A stretch of 64,000 nt of DNA from Chitinophaga sp. HK235 (GTDB lineage: Bacteria > Bacteroidota > Bacteroidia > Chitinophagales > Chitinophagaceae), in NCBI RefSeq assembly GCF_018255755.1, contig NZ_CP073766.1, positions 6,136,501-6,200,500 of the forward strand, written 5' to 3'. Under the pieces are notes generated by a model, which saw only the letters and a list, made by a program, of their open reading frames with translations, was not told the DNA's origin and made no database searches. The first letter of the stretch is position 1. Each line of letters opens with the position of its first letter. The position numbers were made by a program, and so were the translations under genes. Positions 1 to 8,764 of the stretch are shown here, piece by piece.

Positions 1-1430
1 GTGAAGGGAAATTCCTGAAACCTGTCAATGATAACGGTACTGCGGAAGAAGTAGCTGTTACCGGCAGTGATAACAAGTCCTACAGCATGACGGTGCCCAA
101 ACAACAGATCAACCACCAGAAGCTGGTATGGGACAACAGCCTGTATCTGCACAATGGAGGCCGTATCGGGCTTACGCTGGGTTATCAATGGAACCAGCGC
201 CGTGAATACGGAGAGGTGCTCAATCCCAATACACCCGGACTCTGGCTCAATCTGAAAACATTCAATTACGCTGCAAAATACTATCTGCCTGAAATGAACG
301 GCTGGCAGACCAGTGTAGGCGTAAACGGTATGCAACAGAACAACGGAAACAAAGGAGAGGAATTCCTGATCCCATCATACGACCTGTTTGATTTCGGTGC
401 TTTTGCGGTGACCAGCAAAACATTTAAGAAGCTCACCTTGAGCGGCGGCCTGCGTTTTGATACCCGTTCCCTGCATTCCCAGGCGCTGTTTCTGGATGCG
501 AACGGGAAACCGGCACCAACCGGTGAAACCAAATTTGAGAAGTTCAACCGTAACTTTTCCAATGTGTCCGGAAGTGTGGGCCTCAGCTATGAAGCCAGCG
601 ACCACGTGGTGTTGAAGTTAAATGCAGCCCGTGGTTTCCGTGCACCTAACATTGCAGAACTGTCTGCTAATGGTGTGCATGAAGGAACTATTAAATACGA
701 ATATGGAAACCAGGACCTGAAGCCGGAAGTAAGCACACAGGTGGATGCGGGTGTAGATTTTAACACTCAGCACGTATCCCTTACCGCCAGCTTGTTTTAC
801 AGTCACATCAATAATTTTATTTTCTCCCGCAAACTGTTCAATGTTGCCGGTACAGACTCCATCCCTGTGGAGAACAACGCCCAAGGCTTTGCAGCCTTTA
901 AATACCAGCAGGCAAATGCAAACCTGTATGGTGGTGAGCTGATGCTGGACATCCACCCGCATCCGATAGACTGGTTGCACTTCGAAAATACGTTCTCTTA
1001 TGTGAGAGGTACTGCTTCCAATGCTACCGATTCTACTAAAAATCTGCCTAATATCCCCGCTGCCAGATGGTTGTCTGAGTTGAAAGGCAAATTCAAAAAG
1101 GTAGGAGGCCCGCTGCGTAACGCTTATATCGGAGTACAGATGGATATGAATTTCGCACAGAATAATGTTTTTGCTGCCTACGAAACAGAAACATCCACCA
1201 AAGGGTATACATTGTTCAATGCCGGACTGGGATCAGAGTTTGTCAACAAACATGATAAAACACTGTTCTCGCTGCATTTTGCTGTGAATAACTTCACGGA
1301 TGTGGCATATCAGAACCACCTGAGCAGGTTGAAATATGCTCCTGTTAATGAATTAACAGGTCGTCAGGGAGTGTTCAACGTCGGTCGTAATTTTAGTGTT
1401 AAACTGGCAATTCCTATTGATTTCAAATAG
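1..1430 (+). CDS. TonB-dependent receptor, C-terminal part (partial)
   Basis: The frame is open from the left edge (codons start at position 3) to a TAG at 1428-1430, so the plug and the first part of the barrel lie outside the window. What remains, about 475 residues, shows alternating aromatic/polar beta-strands and the typical late-barrel motif RGFRAPNIAEL followed by GNQDLKPE, as in outer-membrane TonB-dependent receptors that import siderophores, cobalamin, metals or glycans. It ends with a strand GRNFSVKLAIPIDFK that fits a barrel closing strand. A strong hairpin terminator follows within 35 nt. No SusD-like partner is downstream, which argues against a polysaccharide-utilisation SusC; an iron or metal receptor is more likely, but the substrate cannot be read from this part. 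Confidence 0.9.
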   Translation, partial: EGKFLKPVNDNGTAEEVAVTGSDNKSYSMTVPKQQINHQKLVWDNSLYLHNGGRIGLTLGYQWNQRREYGEVLNPNTPGLWLNLKTFNYAAKYYLPEMNGWQTSVGVNGMQQNNGNKGEEFLIPSYDLFDFGAFAVTSKTFKKLTLSGGLRFDTRSLHSQALFLDANGKPAPTGETKFEKFNRNFSNVSGSVGLSYEASDHVVLKLNAARGFRAPNIAELSANGVHEGTIKYEYGNQDLKPEVSTQVDAGVDFNTQHVSLTASLFYSHINNFIFSRKLFNVAGTDSIPVENNAQGFAAFKYQQANANLYGGELMLDIHPHPIDWLHFENTFSYVRGTASNATDSTKNLPNIPAARWLSELKGKFKKVGGPLRNAYIGVQMDMNFAQNNVFAAYETETSTKGYTLFNAGLGSEFVNKHDKTLFSLHFAVNNFTDVAYQNHLSRLKYAPVNELTGRQGVFNVGRNFSVKLAIPIDFK

Positions 1431-1461
1431 GCTTTTTGTCCGGATTATTTCAGTCATAGCA

Positions 1462-1492
1462 GGCTGGCCATATTTATGGCCAGCCTTTTTTT
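1462..1492 (+). terminator. Intrinsic terminator of the TonB receptor gene
   Basis: An 11-bp perfect stem GGCTGGCCATA / TATGGCCAGCC is followed by seven T residues. It lies between the receptor and the convergent lipoprotein gene. Confidence 0.85.
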
Positions 1493-1502
1493 ATATCATC
1501 GG

Positions 1503-1985
1503 TTAAACACGGGTAGTGTCCCGTGTTTTGGTGTAAGTGGCTTTGTTGTCTTTGATCCTGAAGCGGAATGCATCCTGCCGGATATTGAAAGTGATGACAG
1601 TGTCTTTCCCATTGATCGTGAGATAAGGTGTAGGCAACACTTTTTCTGTGGTATCGAAAGCCCGGATATAATTGATCAGCCGTTTTTCATTTTGTTGAAT
1701 GCTGATGGTCTGAAGCGCTTCAGGTGCATTGACAAATGATACGGTAATGCCCGATAAAGCAAAGGTAGCATTACTGCTGTCAGGATGCCCGCTACTCAGT
1801 TTGAAGGCTGTCGGCTTTGCCACCCTGGATGACACAATACCTTTACTGTTGCTCTGCTGGCTGCCAGCCTCAGTAGCAGGGTTACAGGCTACAAAGGATA
1901 GTATAGAAAAAGATATGAGGATAATAGCTTTGTTCACGGTACACGGTTTATTTCGGTATAAAGCTATAGAATTTTTTGTCTTCAT
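1503..1985 (-). CDS. Small lipoprotein, candidate second T6SS immunity protein
   Basis: 160 residues. A hydrophobic stretch ending in SFVAC near residue 34 is a lipobox, so the mature protein should be anchored by that cysteine in the periplasm or on a membrane. The first 17 residues before the hydrophobic core are unusually long, and a GTG (valine 18) start is possible; the ATG at 1985 is kept because its ATGA overlaps the stop of the previous gene by 4 nt. The mature part is polar with predicted beta character and matches no family I recognise. It is the last gene of the hcp-vgrG-effector operon, so a role in protecting the cell from the peptidoglycan-cutting effector is inferred from position and location only. 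Confidence 0.7.
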   Translation of the reverse strand: MKTKNSIALYRNKPCTVNKAIILISFSILSFVACNPATEAGSQQSNSKGIVSSRVAKPTAFKLSSGHPDSSNATFALSGITVSFVNAPEALQTISIQQNEKRLINYIRAFDTTEKVLPTPYLTINGKDTVITFNIRQDAFRFRIKDNKATYTKTRDTTRV

Positions 1986-2404
1986 GGGGTACGTTTTAAT
2001 ACATAGGCTTTGCTGGTATCCTCCAGGATTGCACTGGAAATAATATAATACTGATCAGCCTTTTTGAAGATTTTGAATAAGGGGACCGAGCATTCATGAT
2101 AGCTTACAAAGCCATCAGTGTCGTAACAGAAATAGCCCATAAGGGTGTCCTTATTTGCCTTTATATAACATTTGTCACTAAAAGCATATTGTATCCCATT
2201 AGCTGTAAACAGGCAACTGTCCCTGGTTATGTTGATTTTGTAATCGGTGCCCACCTCAATACCTCCTCTGATTTCATCGGTCATAACGCTGAACTTGTAT
2301 ATCCCAGACCACCTTGAGAGGTTACTTGATTGTGCGATACTATTACAGCCTGTCAGAAAAATGAAGAAATACAAAACTGTGATAATTTTAAATCGCATTT
2401 GCAT
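1982..2404 (-). CDS. Small lipoprotein, candidate T6SS immunity protein
   Basis: 140 residues with a signal sequence and lipobox FLTGC (Cys 20), hence a predicted periplasm-facing lipoprotein. The mature domain is small and beta-rich (for example SGIYKFSV, DYKINIT, YYIISSAI) with several cysteines; I cannot assign a family. Its start overlaps the end of the effector gene by 17 nt, and its stop overlaps the next lipoprotein by 4 nt, so it is translationally coupled to both. A lipoprotein encoded directly after a cell-wall-degrading T6SS effector is the usual arrangement for a cognate immunity protein, which must act in the periplasm. That function is inference. Confidence 0.75.
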   Translation of the reverse strand: MQMRFKIITVLYFFIFLTGCNSIAQSSNLSRWSGIYKFSVMTDEIRGGIEVGTDYKINITRDSCLFTANGIQYAFSDKCYIKANKDTLMGYFCYDTDGFVSYHECSVPLFKIFKKADQYYIISSAILEDTSKAYVLKRTP

Positions 2405-5400
2405 TTTGTTGATTTTTTTGAGGATTAGTAATTGCTATTTGGTCAAGCTCTTTTATAACTTGTATGGGGTCCAGTCTTCCATCGAACCCTCTACCTACAC
2501 TGCTTTTGGTTCGGATTTCAAAATGCAGGTGCTCCTGATTGGCTTCTACATTGTTTGCATTTCCGGTTTTTCCAGTATAGCCGATGGTGGTTCCTGCAGT
2601 TACATTATCCCCTGTATTATATTTTGATTGGTTTTGTAAGTGAGCATAGAAGAAGTAGTAGTTTGAATTGCTATAGTCCCCATTTAGTATTACAACATAT
2701 CCATATGATGCAGAGTAATAGGATGCTGTTATGATGCCGTTTACACAGGCGTAAACAGGCGATCCCTGTCTGGCATAAAAATCCAGTCCCTGGTGCTTAC
2801 CACTCTTACGATTTGCAATTATCCCAAATCTGCTACGATCGGGATCCCAGCAATTATACCAGCCTCTCAATTGTATGTTGTCAATGGGATGATGCCAGTG
2901 CTGATCAGAAGATGACTTAGTATCAATGCTCAAAGGACAGTTATGTTCGCAACTATTTTTATGGCTGAGTCCTTCAGTATATTTTTTGTGAATGATTATA
3001 CTGACTTCTTTTTTAGTGATAGTAAAATCATGATTTGAATCGAGCCCTTTGTTTTTCTCGTACCATTGATCATGCAGTTCGAAGTCCTTTTGTTTACTGA
3101 ATACTATATAATCCTCATGCTTTCCTGTACCTTCTGGTTTCAGGATTGTCATATAGAAATCTTCCAGTGTATTTAATCTTCCTTTAAAATGCAATAAGTA
3201 TTGATAAACATAATCCAGTTGATCTTCTGCTGTCATCATGGTTAGTTGTTTTTTGGATATAGTTGATTTGAATCTTTGGTTAATATCCCTAATCGCCGTT
3301 CCAGTAAACTGCACCAATCCTACCGCATGATTACTCAGTTGTTTATCCGTAATGACTTCAGGTGCAGGCGTATTCGCCGGCCGGTATCCGCTGAGCAGAT
3401 GAGGAAGGAAGGAACCACCGGTTTCAAAGGCCATACAGGTCATCAGGTGATTGGGATCGGCTTGAAGTTTTTGGGCAATGTTGATTACCTTTTTCCTGAA
3501 AGCACAGCTTACATGATTACCCCAGACAAGAGATTCACAAGACTGCTGGTGACGTATGCGTACCCGTTCTATGACTGTGCTGGCACTGGCTTTCAGTGGG
3601 TCCTTCAGTTTTATGCATTCGGCGGGGTATACCAGAATTTTTGGGGTGTATACAGCATTAAATCCCGGCAGTTTTATCAATGCGTAGATCAGCGAGTAAT
3701 GCTGAAGGGTGTTGAGTGGCACTTTCAGGAAAACGGTTCCTTTTTTATCTACGGTGCACTGACAGTGGTGTAAAACGGTATGTTGAGTAAGCTGTGGCTG
3801 CAATGCTGTAATGGGATATAGGGTAAGGGGACGTTGCAGGTGGTGGGGGCTCTGCAGGCGCAATAAGGTGATGTCGAGGACAGTATTGTTAAGATTGATG
3901 GCATATATTTTTAAAGCTATTTCCCGATGATGATCTGTTACAAAATAAGTGCGCTGCTCTTGCATATCGGTGAAATAGGCTTTCACGATCTGTTGTTTTT
4001 CAGTGATCAGCAGGTGTTCGGTATGGTTACCTGGAAAGGTACGGTCACTATGCAAAAGAGGAAAGGTGGTTGTTTTAATCTGAAAGTAGAGGTGTGCTTC
4101 CCGGCCGTTCCATGTCTGAGGAATCTTTTGTTGGAAGGTTTTATTGGTGTTCAGTTGGTAATATACTTTTTTGCTGGCGGGCAGCTGTAGTGTCTCTGCT
4201 AAAATAAGGGTCGTTCGTAAGGTCTGTCTGGCATATATTTCCAGCTGTACCTTTTGCGTTTCCAGACCGGTATGTTCAAAGTAGAGGCCGATTTCCTGGT
4301 TGTAACCAGCCTGACGGATCACCTGTCCGTCTGCATCGATCCACTTGCCGCTATGTACCATAGCTGTTTGTACGGTGAACTGAAGTTTAGCTTCCTGGTG
4401 TATGTCGTACAGATAGGCATATAGTGTATAATTCCCACTCAGTGTAAAATGATGACGGAAGGCCTGTACACCTTGACAGTGGGTGTTTTCCGGACCTTCC
4501 AGTTTCCAGTGCAGCTTATTTTTCTCAGGAAGGCTCATCTCCGGAAATACCATCCGCTGAATATGAAAGGTGATAGTGGAACCGGTGATGGTAGGCTGAT
4601 CGGTATGGATAGATTGAATCAGGTTTTGACAGACTGTAATAGACAGCTGCCAGGTTTGTTGCGGAGTGATAGCTTGTATCACATAACTGCCGGGCTGTAC
4701 AAAGGTCTGTTGAATACTGTTCGAGGATGTTGTTGCAAGGGGGCTGGTGTTGCCTTTTTCATCTGTTTGCACCCAGTTAACAGGATGGTCAGTTTGGCTG
4801 GTATGAAGGGTGAAGGTGACGGTTTCTCCTGGCCTGCAATGCGTATGCGTGCTGCTAAGGCCGGATGGTACTACTTCAATCATTTTGGATAACATCGTTT
4901 CAGATGTTGCTCCACTAAACACCCGCAGGGTAAACTGACCATGCAGCTGGAAGTGATGCGTAAAACGGATGTCTCCATGCAACATATTTTCCTGATTGCC
5001 TTGTTCATCTTCCAGCACCCAATACAGGAAGCTGATTTCTTCTGGTGTAGGCGGCAGGGCAAATTGTACTTCCCAGGAGGCTTCTGTTGTTACGGTATCC
5101 GGACCGGCAAGGCATATAATTGTATTGGAACGGATACCTGGTGTTGTTTCCGAAAGATCAGGTGATGATGCCGGAGATATTGTGGTGGTATTAGCTGACG
5201 ATGGAAAGTTGCCTGTCTCAAACGGGCTATGATGGCTGCTGTCGCCGGGTAGCTGTCCATGTGTCAGAATACGTATTTGCCCTCCTTTAACGATACAGGT
5301 GGCAGTTGCATTGTCGGGCAGGGGATAGGCTCCGTTGGCCAGTTGTATACGTCGCTGGGAGACAGGAATATGCCATAATAGCGCAGCCGTACAAGGTACC

Positions 5401-5621
5401 GGTGGACTGGTGGCCAGACAACCGCCAAAATTCAGGGCACGCTGATCATTTTCATGACTGGTCACTATCAGCCGGGAAGTCCCGATGCCGTGAATATAAT
5501 ATCGCTGATGTGAAATGACTTTAACCGGTATGGGCGCTGCTGCTTTGTCGCAGCTACAGAGGGCGCCTTCGCAAACCAGGTGCCGGGCCGGGGTTGTGGG
5601 GGTAACAGACTGCATTGTCAT
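2388..5621 (-). CDS. PAAR-like (DUF4280) T6SS effector with lysozyme-like and M23 peptidase domains
   Basis: 1077 residues. About residues 13-120 look like a DUF4280 PAAR-like spike tip (cysteine-rich start, then NFGGC, LANGAYPL, ATCIVKGG). About 165-680 is a long beta-rich linker of Ig/PKD-like repeats. About 705-840 is lysozyme-like: MAFETGGSF with candidate catalytic Glu 733, then GLVQFTG. Residues 861-872 (DSNHDFTITKKE) fit an EF-hand calcium loop. About 915-1060 is an M23/LytM metallopeptidase with Zn ligands His 943 and Asp 947 (HQGLD), His 994, and HLH at 1031-1033. The protein should cut both glycan and peptide in peptidoglycan after delivery on the VgrG tip. The gene starts 1 nt after vgrG stops and overlaps the next lipoprotein gene. 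ATG codons at 5621 and 5615 are both possible starts. Confidence 0.88.
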   Translation of the reverse strand: MTMQSVTPTTPARHLVCEGALCSCDKAAAPIPVKVISHQRYYIHGIGTSRLIVTSHENDQRALNFGGCLATSPPVPCTAALLWHIPVSQRRIQLANGAYPLPDNATATCIVKGGQIRILTHGQLPGDSSHHSPFETGNFPSSANTTTISPASSPDLSETTPGIRSNTIICLAGPDTVTTEASWEVQFALPPTPEEISFLYWVLEDEQGNQENMLHGDIRFTHHFQLHGQFTLRVFSGATSETMLSKMIEVVPSGLSSTHTHCRPGETVTFTLHTSQTDHPVNWVQTDEKGNTSPLATTSSNSIQQTFVQPGSYVIQAITPQQTWQLSITVCQNLIQSIHTDQPTITGSTITFHIQRMVFPEMSLPEKNKLHWKLEGPENTHCQGVQAFRHHFTLSGNYTLYAYLYDIHQEAKLQFTVQTAMVHSGKWIDADGQVIRQAGYNQEIGLYFEHTGLETQKVQLEIYARQTLRTTLILAETLQLPASKKVYYQLNTNKTFQQKIPQTWNGREAHLYFQIKTTTFPLLHSDRTFPGNHTEHLLITEKQQIVKAYFTDMQEQRTYFVTDHHREIALKIYAINLNNTVLDITLLRLQSPHHLQRPLTLYPITALQPQLTQHTVLHHCQCTVDKKGTVFLKVPLNTLQHYSLIYALIKLPGFNAVYTPKILVYPAECIKLKDPLKASASTVIERVRIRHQQSCESLVWGNHVSCAFRKKVINIAQKLQADPNHLMTCMAFETGGSFLPHLLSGYRPANTPAPEVITDKQLSNHAVGLVQFTGTAIRDINQRFKSTISKKQLTMMTAEDQLDYVYQYLLHFKGRLNTLEDFYMTILKPEGTGKHEDYIVFSKQKDFELHDQWYEKNKGLDSNHDFTITKKEVSIIIHKKYTEGLSHKNSCEHNCPLSIDTKSSSDQHWHHPIDNIQLRGWYNCWDPDRSRFGIIANRKSGKHQGLDFYARQGSPVYACVNGIITASYYSASYGYVVILNGDYSNSNYYFFYAHLQNQSKYNTGDNVTAGTTIGYTGKTGNANNVEANQEHLHFEIRTKSSVGRGFDGRLDPIQVIKELDQIAITNPQKNQQNANAI

Positions 5622-5622
5622 A

Positions 5623-7413
5623 TCAGGAAAGTTTTATTTTTTCCACACTGTTAATAGCAATTGTTCCCGACGATACTAGTGTCAGGTCTTCCTTGATACT
5701 GTTGAGCAGGATGCTTTCTGCCTGTTCTTCCAGTCTGCGGGAGGTGCGCGTAAAACTTTCCTGTGCCTGTTGTATGATGTGGGTAGACAGTATAGTCGTA
5801 TGGTTGCCCGCATAGAGACTAAAGTTTTCTCCGGCTCCCTGGGTGATGTTTTCACCGGCATGAAGATCGAGCTGTTCGCTGGCTTCTATGCTGATCTGCC
5901 GTGCTTTGAGATGCAAATGTCCGGGGGAAGAGATCGTGATATTACCATGGTGAGTATCCAACTGAATAATATTGCCGTTGTGATCGTGTATCTGCAGTTG
6001 TTCCGCTCCTTGGCTGTCATCCATCTGTATGGTATGCCCGCTACGCGTTTTGATAATTTTGATATTGTTGTCGGTATCACTGAATTTCGTATTGGCTTTA
6101 CCGTTATAAGCTGTCCCGGTGGCAAACGGAAGTTCCGGATCACCTCCTTCAAAGTCGATCCATACTTCTTCTCCCTTTTCGGGTATAAAGTAAAAACCTT
6201 TGCCGGCACCACTATGCGGGGTTATCAGCCGTATCCAGGGAGAGCTACCCTGCTGCTGCCAGTGATAACGGATACGGATGCGTCCCATTCCTTCCGGGTC
6301 ATGGTTATCGGTTACAATGGCACTCTGTGCTTCGCAGGAGGGAGGAATACCATCATAACCGGATGGAATACAGCAGTCGCTGGGGGTGCTGGTAAACTGA
6401 TTATAATACGCACCATCTCCCTGGCAGTGATGGATAAGATGGGTGATGGTGAAAGTTCCCTCCAGGTCCTGGGTTGGAATAGACTCTGCTGCTTGGATAA
6501 TGTCACCGATACGGATACCTGGGTTTTCACTGCAGCCAGTTAGCTGTACACTGGTCGCCAGCTGTCTTTTTTCGTGTAGCTTTGACTGTGTTAACAGATC
6601 TGTCATGGGGCTTGTACGCTTTTCTGTGCCGGACTGCTGATAAAGCTGCTGGCTGGCTTGTCGTGTAATAGCTGTTAAGGGGTGGATACCGGCATTGCGG
6701 GCAACAGGTACATCGTGACTAATGCTGCTACCCTGATGGTAATCATAACTGGTGAAGCGGCGGTTGTTCGAAACCAGTTGTAGCCTGATATCAAAGTTGA
6801 CCAGTTCGGCCGGATGTTGCAAGATGATTTTAGCTGGAGCATAGGAACCGAAAACCATCTGCTGGCCATTATAGAAGAACCATTCACCGAAACGTGCTGC
6901 CAGCCGTTGCAGAAAAACAAAATTACTTTCCTTGTACTGCACCAGATAAGGATGGGGTGCCGTATTACCGGGTGCTATCTGTGAATGGCTATAAGATGTC
7001 AGTGGTTTTAAACAGTACCGGGCGATGTCGGCCAGTGTCTGGGCTTCATATACCTGTAACTGCGGCTCTCCATCGAGTACGATGCCCGGGTCTGTTCCTT
7101 TCAGTACACAGAAACCCTGTGAAGTATCTCCTTCTTTACCAGTATGGATCGCAGTGATCAGCCCTTTGAAATGCAGGGCTTTTAGATGAGGTAAAGTATC
7201 CACAGGGGCAATATGAATGCAGATCTCTTTGCCCAGCAGATCTTTCCCGCTGCCGGGAATATCATCTGACTGAACAACCAGCCATTCCTGGTTAATATAT
7301 AATTCAAACGTATGATGTCCGTCTATACGCTGATCGATGGTCAGCTCCCGGAAGTGGAAAAAAAATTTCCCGTCAATAGATATCCTGGTTAATGTATTTA
7401 AGGGCATAAACAA
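5623..7413 (-). CDS. vgrG: Type VI secretion system spike protein VgrG/TssI
   Basis: 596 residues. The N-terminal half (about 1-350) resembles the gp27-like hub; the OB-fold signature AIVTDNHDPEGMGRIRIRYHW at 365-385 is diagnostic of VgrG/gp5 proteins. Next come PEKGEEVWIDFEGGDPELP and a repetitive beta-helix needle (about 460-596: HLHLKARQISIEA, LDLHAGENI). There is no C-terminal toxin extension, so the cargo is the PAAR-like effector encoded 1 nt downstream. It trims the tip of the contractile T6SS tube. The tube protein gene lies 42 nt upstream. ATG at 7413 or 7407 can start it. None of the sheath, baseplate or ClpV genes are nearby, so it depends on an apparatus encoded elsewhere. Confidence 0.93.
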   Translation of the reverse strand: MFMPLNTLTRISIDGKFFFHFRELTIDQRIDGHHTFELYINQEWLVVQSDDIPGSGKDLLGKEICIHIAPVDTLPHLKALHFKGLITAIHTGKEGDTSQGFCVLKGTDPGIVLDGEPQLQVYEAQTLADIARYCLKPLTSYSHSQIAPGNTAPHPYLVQYKESNFVFLQRLAARFGEWFFYNGQQMVFGSYAPAKIILQHPAELVNFDIRLQLVSNNRRFTSYDYHQGSSISHDVPVARNAGIHPLTAITRQASQQLYQQSGTEKRTSPMTDLLTQSKLHEKRQLATSVQLTGCSENPGIRIGDIIQAAESIPTQDLEGTFTITHLIHHCQGDGAYYNQFTSTPSDCCIPSGYDGIPPSCEAQSAIVTDNHDPEGMGRIRIRYHWQQQGSSPWIRLITPHSGAGKGFYFIPEKGEEVWIDFEGGDPELPFATGTAYNGKANTKFSDTDNNIKIIKTRSGHTIQMDDSQGAEQLQIHDHNGNIIQLDTHHGNITISSPGHLHLKARQISIEASEQLDLHAGENITQGAGENFSLYAGNHTTILSTHIIQQAQESFTRTSRRLEEQAESILLNSIKEDLTLVSSGTIAINSVEKIKLS

Positions 7414-7455
7414 TAAAATTTATTGGGTTAACAGTGAAGTATATACGAATACTGC

Positions 7456-7842
7456 TTATGGCCACGGATTCCGGTATACAGATTGGTTCAGCAACAGCTC
7501 ACGGGCTGAAAGCTTCATCTTCACCTGCATGGGATGTGCTCCGCTGGCATTAAAATATTCAGTGTACCTGACGCAATACGCATCGGAGAACCGTAATTCT
7601 TTCATCCGCGACAAGGCATCCCGCCGTAAAAAAGTAATAACACCGCTTTTAGTGCTGGTATTGGAAATCATCCAGTCAAAAAGCCGGGTGCTTCCGTTAG
7701 ACTCGATAATAATGATAACGGTTCCCCCGCGGGGTTTGTGGGAGGGCTTGCCGCTATGGTCTGTAGGCTGTGAAAAGGTAAAATGACATTCCAGTACATT
7801 CATTTCTTCCCCTTCCAGCAGCATGGTTGCTTTAAAAGACAT
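7456..7842 (-). CDS. tssD: Type VI secretion tube protein TssD (Hcp), Bacteroidetes type
   Basis: 128 residues, the usual length. It begins MSFKATMLLEGEE, followed by the family signature VLECHFTFSQPTD and GKPSHKPRGG, and later DAYCVRYTEYFN, as in Bacteroidetes TssD (the Hcp homologue of the T6SS subtype iii). Hcp hexamers stack to form the secreted inner tube and can also carry effectors. It is the first gene of the five-gene minus-strand cassette hcp-vgrG-effector-lipoprotein-lipoprotein. I found no convincing TAnnTTTG promoter in the 430 nt upstream, although a promoter must lie there. Confidence 0.93.
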   Translation of the reverse strand: MSFKATMLLEGEEMNVLECHFTFSQPTDHSGKPSHKPRGGTVIIIIESNGSTRLFDWMISNTSTKSGVITFLRRDALSRMKELRFSDAYCVRYTEYFNASGAHPMQVKMKLSARELLLNQSVYRNPWP

Positions 7843-8235
7843 ATAGTTGCTGGTTTATTTGTTAATAAACAACAAGTATATAAGATGAAGGCTGGTGGAG
7901 GATTGGATATGGTTTTTTGAGTGAATCGAAGCAGCTGTGTTAACAAAGTTTCATCGCAAAAAACTGATGGCCGCTGCTTATCCTGAAGGTACAAATATTC
8001 TCTTTACAAGATTAATTTCACCTATGTTTTTTTTCAACTCATGGTTAAAGATTTGCCATTTATATAATTTTGTGTTTGGAATCTTAGTGGAATTCGTAGC
8101 TTCGTCCTGCTTTTAGATAGTGTGATTGATTGTCCTGCCCGAATGGCTAAGCAGTTTTCCCTCTTTATTTATTATTGGTTTTGCAGAGTAAAATTTTTCT
8201 GACCACCATTGGTTCAGATTTTGGTTGAAAAAGAA
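7843..8235. other. Gene-free stretch upstream of hcp
   Basis: AT-rich, no credible open frame. It must hold the promoter of the T6SS cassette on the minus strand, but no clear TTTG-N19-TAnnTTTG pair is visible there. A plus-strand TAATTTTG (8065-8072) has no matching -33 element and no gene after it. Confidence 0.5.
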
Positions 8236-8256
8236 AGGGGCTGTTTTTACAGCCCC
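8236..8256 (-). terminator. Intrinsic terminator of the DUF983 gene
   Basis: Perfect 8-bp stem GGGGCTGT / ACAGCCCC with a 4-nt loop. On the minus strand it is followed by a T-rich run, 25 nt after the DUF983 stop codon. Confidence 0.8.
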
Positions 8257-8280
8257 ATACTATTTTCAACAATATTCATT

Positions 8281-8721
8281 TTAGTTTTTCTCCGGATGAT
8301 GATGCACCTGTGCTGGCAGGGAAGCTGTATCCTCATCATAATAAACAAAGAAGTACAGGTAAATAACCCTTGAGATGCGCATCAGCCATGGCTGTATCAA
8401 TACCAGTAAAACTCCGTTTACACCCAACCATATAAATATACTATTGTCTCTCCAGCTGATGCCAAAAAAAACGGCGTACCAGATAAGATTAAATACACTG
8501 AATGCTACGGAAAGCGCATAACTCACATAGCCCGTCCCAAACCAGAATCCTGTTTCCAACTCAAACTTCTGACCACATACCGGACAATTGTCGTACATGT
8601 TGAAGATCTTCGAAAACTTGACATGAAAAGGATTCTTGTCTTTGTACATATCTCCTCTCCGGCATTTGGGACATTTCATCGTTAACAGGCTGACGAAATA
8701 ATTTGGGCGTTTGTGTTCCAT
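8281..8721 (-). CDS. DUF983 family membrane protein
   Basis: 146 residues from the chosen ATG (MEHKRPNYF); an ATG 8 codons upstream is less likely. N-terminal CPKCRRGDMY (two cysteines) and a second CPVCGQKFE form a zinc-ribbon-like four-cysteine motif, followed by three hydrophobic segments (about 70-90, 95-115 and 120-138). This is the DUF983 arrangement, a family of cytoplasmic-membrane proteins of unknown function common in Bacteroidota and Alphaproteobacteria. A minus-strand -7-like box (CAAAAATA on the plus strand, 8743-8750) is 22 nt upstream of the start without a clear -33 element. It is followed by its own terminator. Confidence 0.85.
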   Translation of the reverse strand: MEHKRPNYFVSLLTMKCPKCRRGDMYKDKNPFHVKFSKIFNMYDNCPVCGQKFELETGFWFGTGYVSYALSVAFSVFNLIWYAVFFGISWRDNSIFIWLGVNGVLLVLIQPWLMRISRVIYLYFFVYYDEDTASLPAQVHHHPEKN

Positions 8722-8764
8722 AATTTTTACACTGATTCGGTGCAAAAATAAGTTTTTTAATTCA

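Noticed and set aside
1503..7842. Reading the hcp-vgrG-PAAR block as a phage tail or eCIS remnant
   Set aside because: No sheath, baseplate, tape-measure or ATPase genes accompany it, and the tube protein has the full Bacteroidetes TssD signature rather than a phage tube signature.
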